Position numbers and translations under genes: made by a program
Assembly (NCBI RefSeq): GCF_009467825.1
Contig: NZ_WIOK01000006.1
Span: forward strand, 62,001 to 126,000
Direction of reading: 5' to 3'
Origin: Cyclobacterium xiamenense
Lineage (GTDB): Bacteria; Bacteroidota; Bacteroidia; Cytophagales; Cyclobacteriaceae
DNA: 64,000 bases
The notes under the pieces: model-generated
The model's database searches: none
Told to the model about the DNA's origin: nothing
Seen by the model: the letters and a program-made list of their open reading frames with translations, nothing else
In this document: positions 63,329-64,000 of the stretch, in pieces
Layout of the letters: each line of letters opens with the position of its first letter
How positions within the stretch are numbered: the first letter of the stretch is position 1

Positions 63329-64000
63329 ATGAACTTAAAATCATTTCTTGCTTTCCTTCTGGCATTGCTCCCGCTATCCCTTCTCTACGGGCAGCAGCCC
63401 TTACCGCGTTTGCAGGTAGCTACCAACCAGCGCTTTTTGGTAACCGAAAACGGGGATCCTTTTTTTTGGATGGCGGATACTGCCTGGGAACTCTTTCACC
63501 GCTGCGACATGGAAGAAGCGGCGTATTACCTGAAAAAAAGAGCCGATCAGGGCTTTAACGTGGTTCAGGCCGTGGTATTGGCGGAAATTGACGGACTCGC
63601 CGATCCCAACCCCTATGGCGACCTACCGCTGGTAAACCTGGACCCCAACCAGCCCAACCCCGCCTACTTTGCCCACGTGGATGCTGTTTTGGAGATGGCC
63701 GCGGAGTTTGGGATGTACGTTGCCCTGCTACCTACCTGGGGAGATAAGGTGTTTACCAATTCCTGGGGCAAAGGGCCCGAGGTATTCACCGTCGAAAACG
63801 CCCGCTCTTTTGGGGCCTGGCTGGGAAACCGATACAAGAATGAATCCCACCTGATTTGGGTGCTGGGTGGAGACCGTAACCCTAGGAAAGGCAGTACGGA
63901 TGAAGCCATCTGGAGGGCCATGGCACAGGGGCTAACCGAGGGCATGGGTTCTGAGAGCCGCGCACTGATGAGCTTTCACCCGCAGCCGGCAGCCCCGGGC
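63329..64000 (+). CDS. GH140-like (DUF4038) secreted glycoside hydrolase, 5' part
   Basis: The ATG at 63329 opens a frame to the window end. It has a signal peptide of about 21 residues (LLPLSLLYGQQPLP) and then the DUF4038 barrel: RFLVTENGDPFFWMADTAWELFHR, YYLKKRADQGFNVVQAVVL and HLIWVLGGDRNP (candidate acid region). GH140 members include apiosidases that cut rhamnogalacturonan II side chains. The substrate of this one is not known. Partial at 64000. Confidence 0.82.
   Translation, partial: MNLKSFLAFLLALLPLSLLYGQQPLPRLQVATNQRFLVTENGDPFFWMADTAWELFHRCDMEEAAYYLKKRADQGFNVVQAVVLAEIDGLADPNPYGDLPLVNLDPNQPNPAYFAHVDAVLEMAAEFGMYVALLPTWGDKVFTNSWGKGPEVFTVENARSFGAWLGNRYKNESHLIWVLGGDRNPRKGSTDEAIWRAMAQGLTEGMGSESRALMSFHPQPAAPG

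Noticed and set aside
1-64000. CRISPR arrays, rRNA genes, riboswitches
   Set aside because: No evenly spaced direct repeats of CRISPR size, no rRNA sequence, and no recognised riboswitch aptamer were seen.

Overview
The window looks like a chromosome segment of a Bacteroidota bacterium, probably order Cytophagales (Cyclobacteriaceae-like; inferred from gene content, not from a phylogeny). The signs are two SusC/SusD pairs, Bacteroidota-type TAnnTTTG minus-7 promoters, many short lipobox proteins (including three FKBP isomerases), genes without strong Shine-Dalgarno sites, and an ebo cluster.

Layout. (1) 1-2934, minus: eboA-eboB-eboC and the first codons of eboD. (2) 3243-21397, minus: a carbohydrate-use locus with two susC/susD pairs, a secreted PVC-type dehydrogenase/cytochrome c lipoprotein, a DUF1080 lipoprotein, a DUF4432 epimerase-like protein, a phosphomannose-isomerase-like cupin, a TIM-barrel isomerase and a Gfo/Idh/MocA oxidoreductase. 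Together they fit an oxidative (3-keto-sugar) route of glycoside breakdown. (3) 21689-23979, minus: the core operon rpsP-rimM-trmD-rplS. (4) 24357-38831: tRNA-Arg(CCT), then an AT-richer accessory island with fragments of IS21 and IS3 elements, a membrane J-protein, an orphan terminase small subunit, and a defence block. The block holds a type I restriction system (hsdR-hsdS-hsdM) with two insertions between hsdS and hsdM: a PrrC-like anticodon nuclease gene broken by one in-frame stop, and a DarTG toxin-antitoxin pair. Downstream of hsdM are a nucleotidyl-cyclase-like protein and an sce7725-family protein, facing an sce7726-family (PD-(D/E)xK-like) protein. (5) 39006-64000: a secreted NUC1 endonuclease with two CX9CX10CX2H modules, glycosyltransferase and FkbM methyltransferase, pheS, a 1445-residue AsmA-like protein, a strange tRNA-like RNA with a 73-nt variable region, rluD, a PLP enzyme, the kynurenine operon (3-hydroxyanthranilate dioxygenase, kynureninase, kynurenine monooxygenase), a degenerate thiamine-pyrophosphokinase-like protein, prmC, an RsmB-type methyltransferase, guaB, three FKBP lipoproteins, a DHH phosphoesterase, ndk and the start of a GH140-like glycosidase.

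Best candidates for undescribed biology are the cyclase-like/sce7725/sce7726 trio next to the restriction operon, and the tRNA-like RNA at 47521-47661. The defence block also records its own history: an 88-bp fossil of a second hsdM 5' end lies exactly between the broken anticodon nuclease and darT, and an extragenic repeat sits in frame inside hsdR. No CRISPR array, rRNA gene or integrase gene was seen. All family assignments come from reading motifs; no database search was run.
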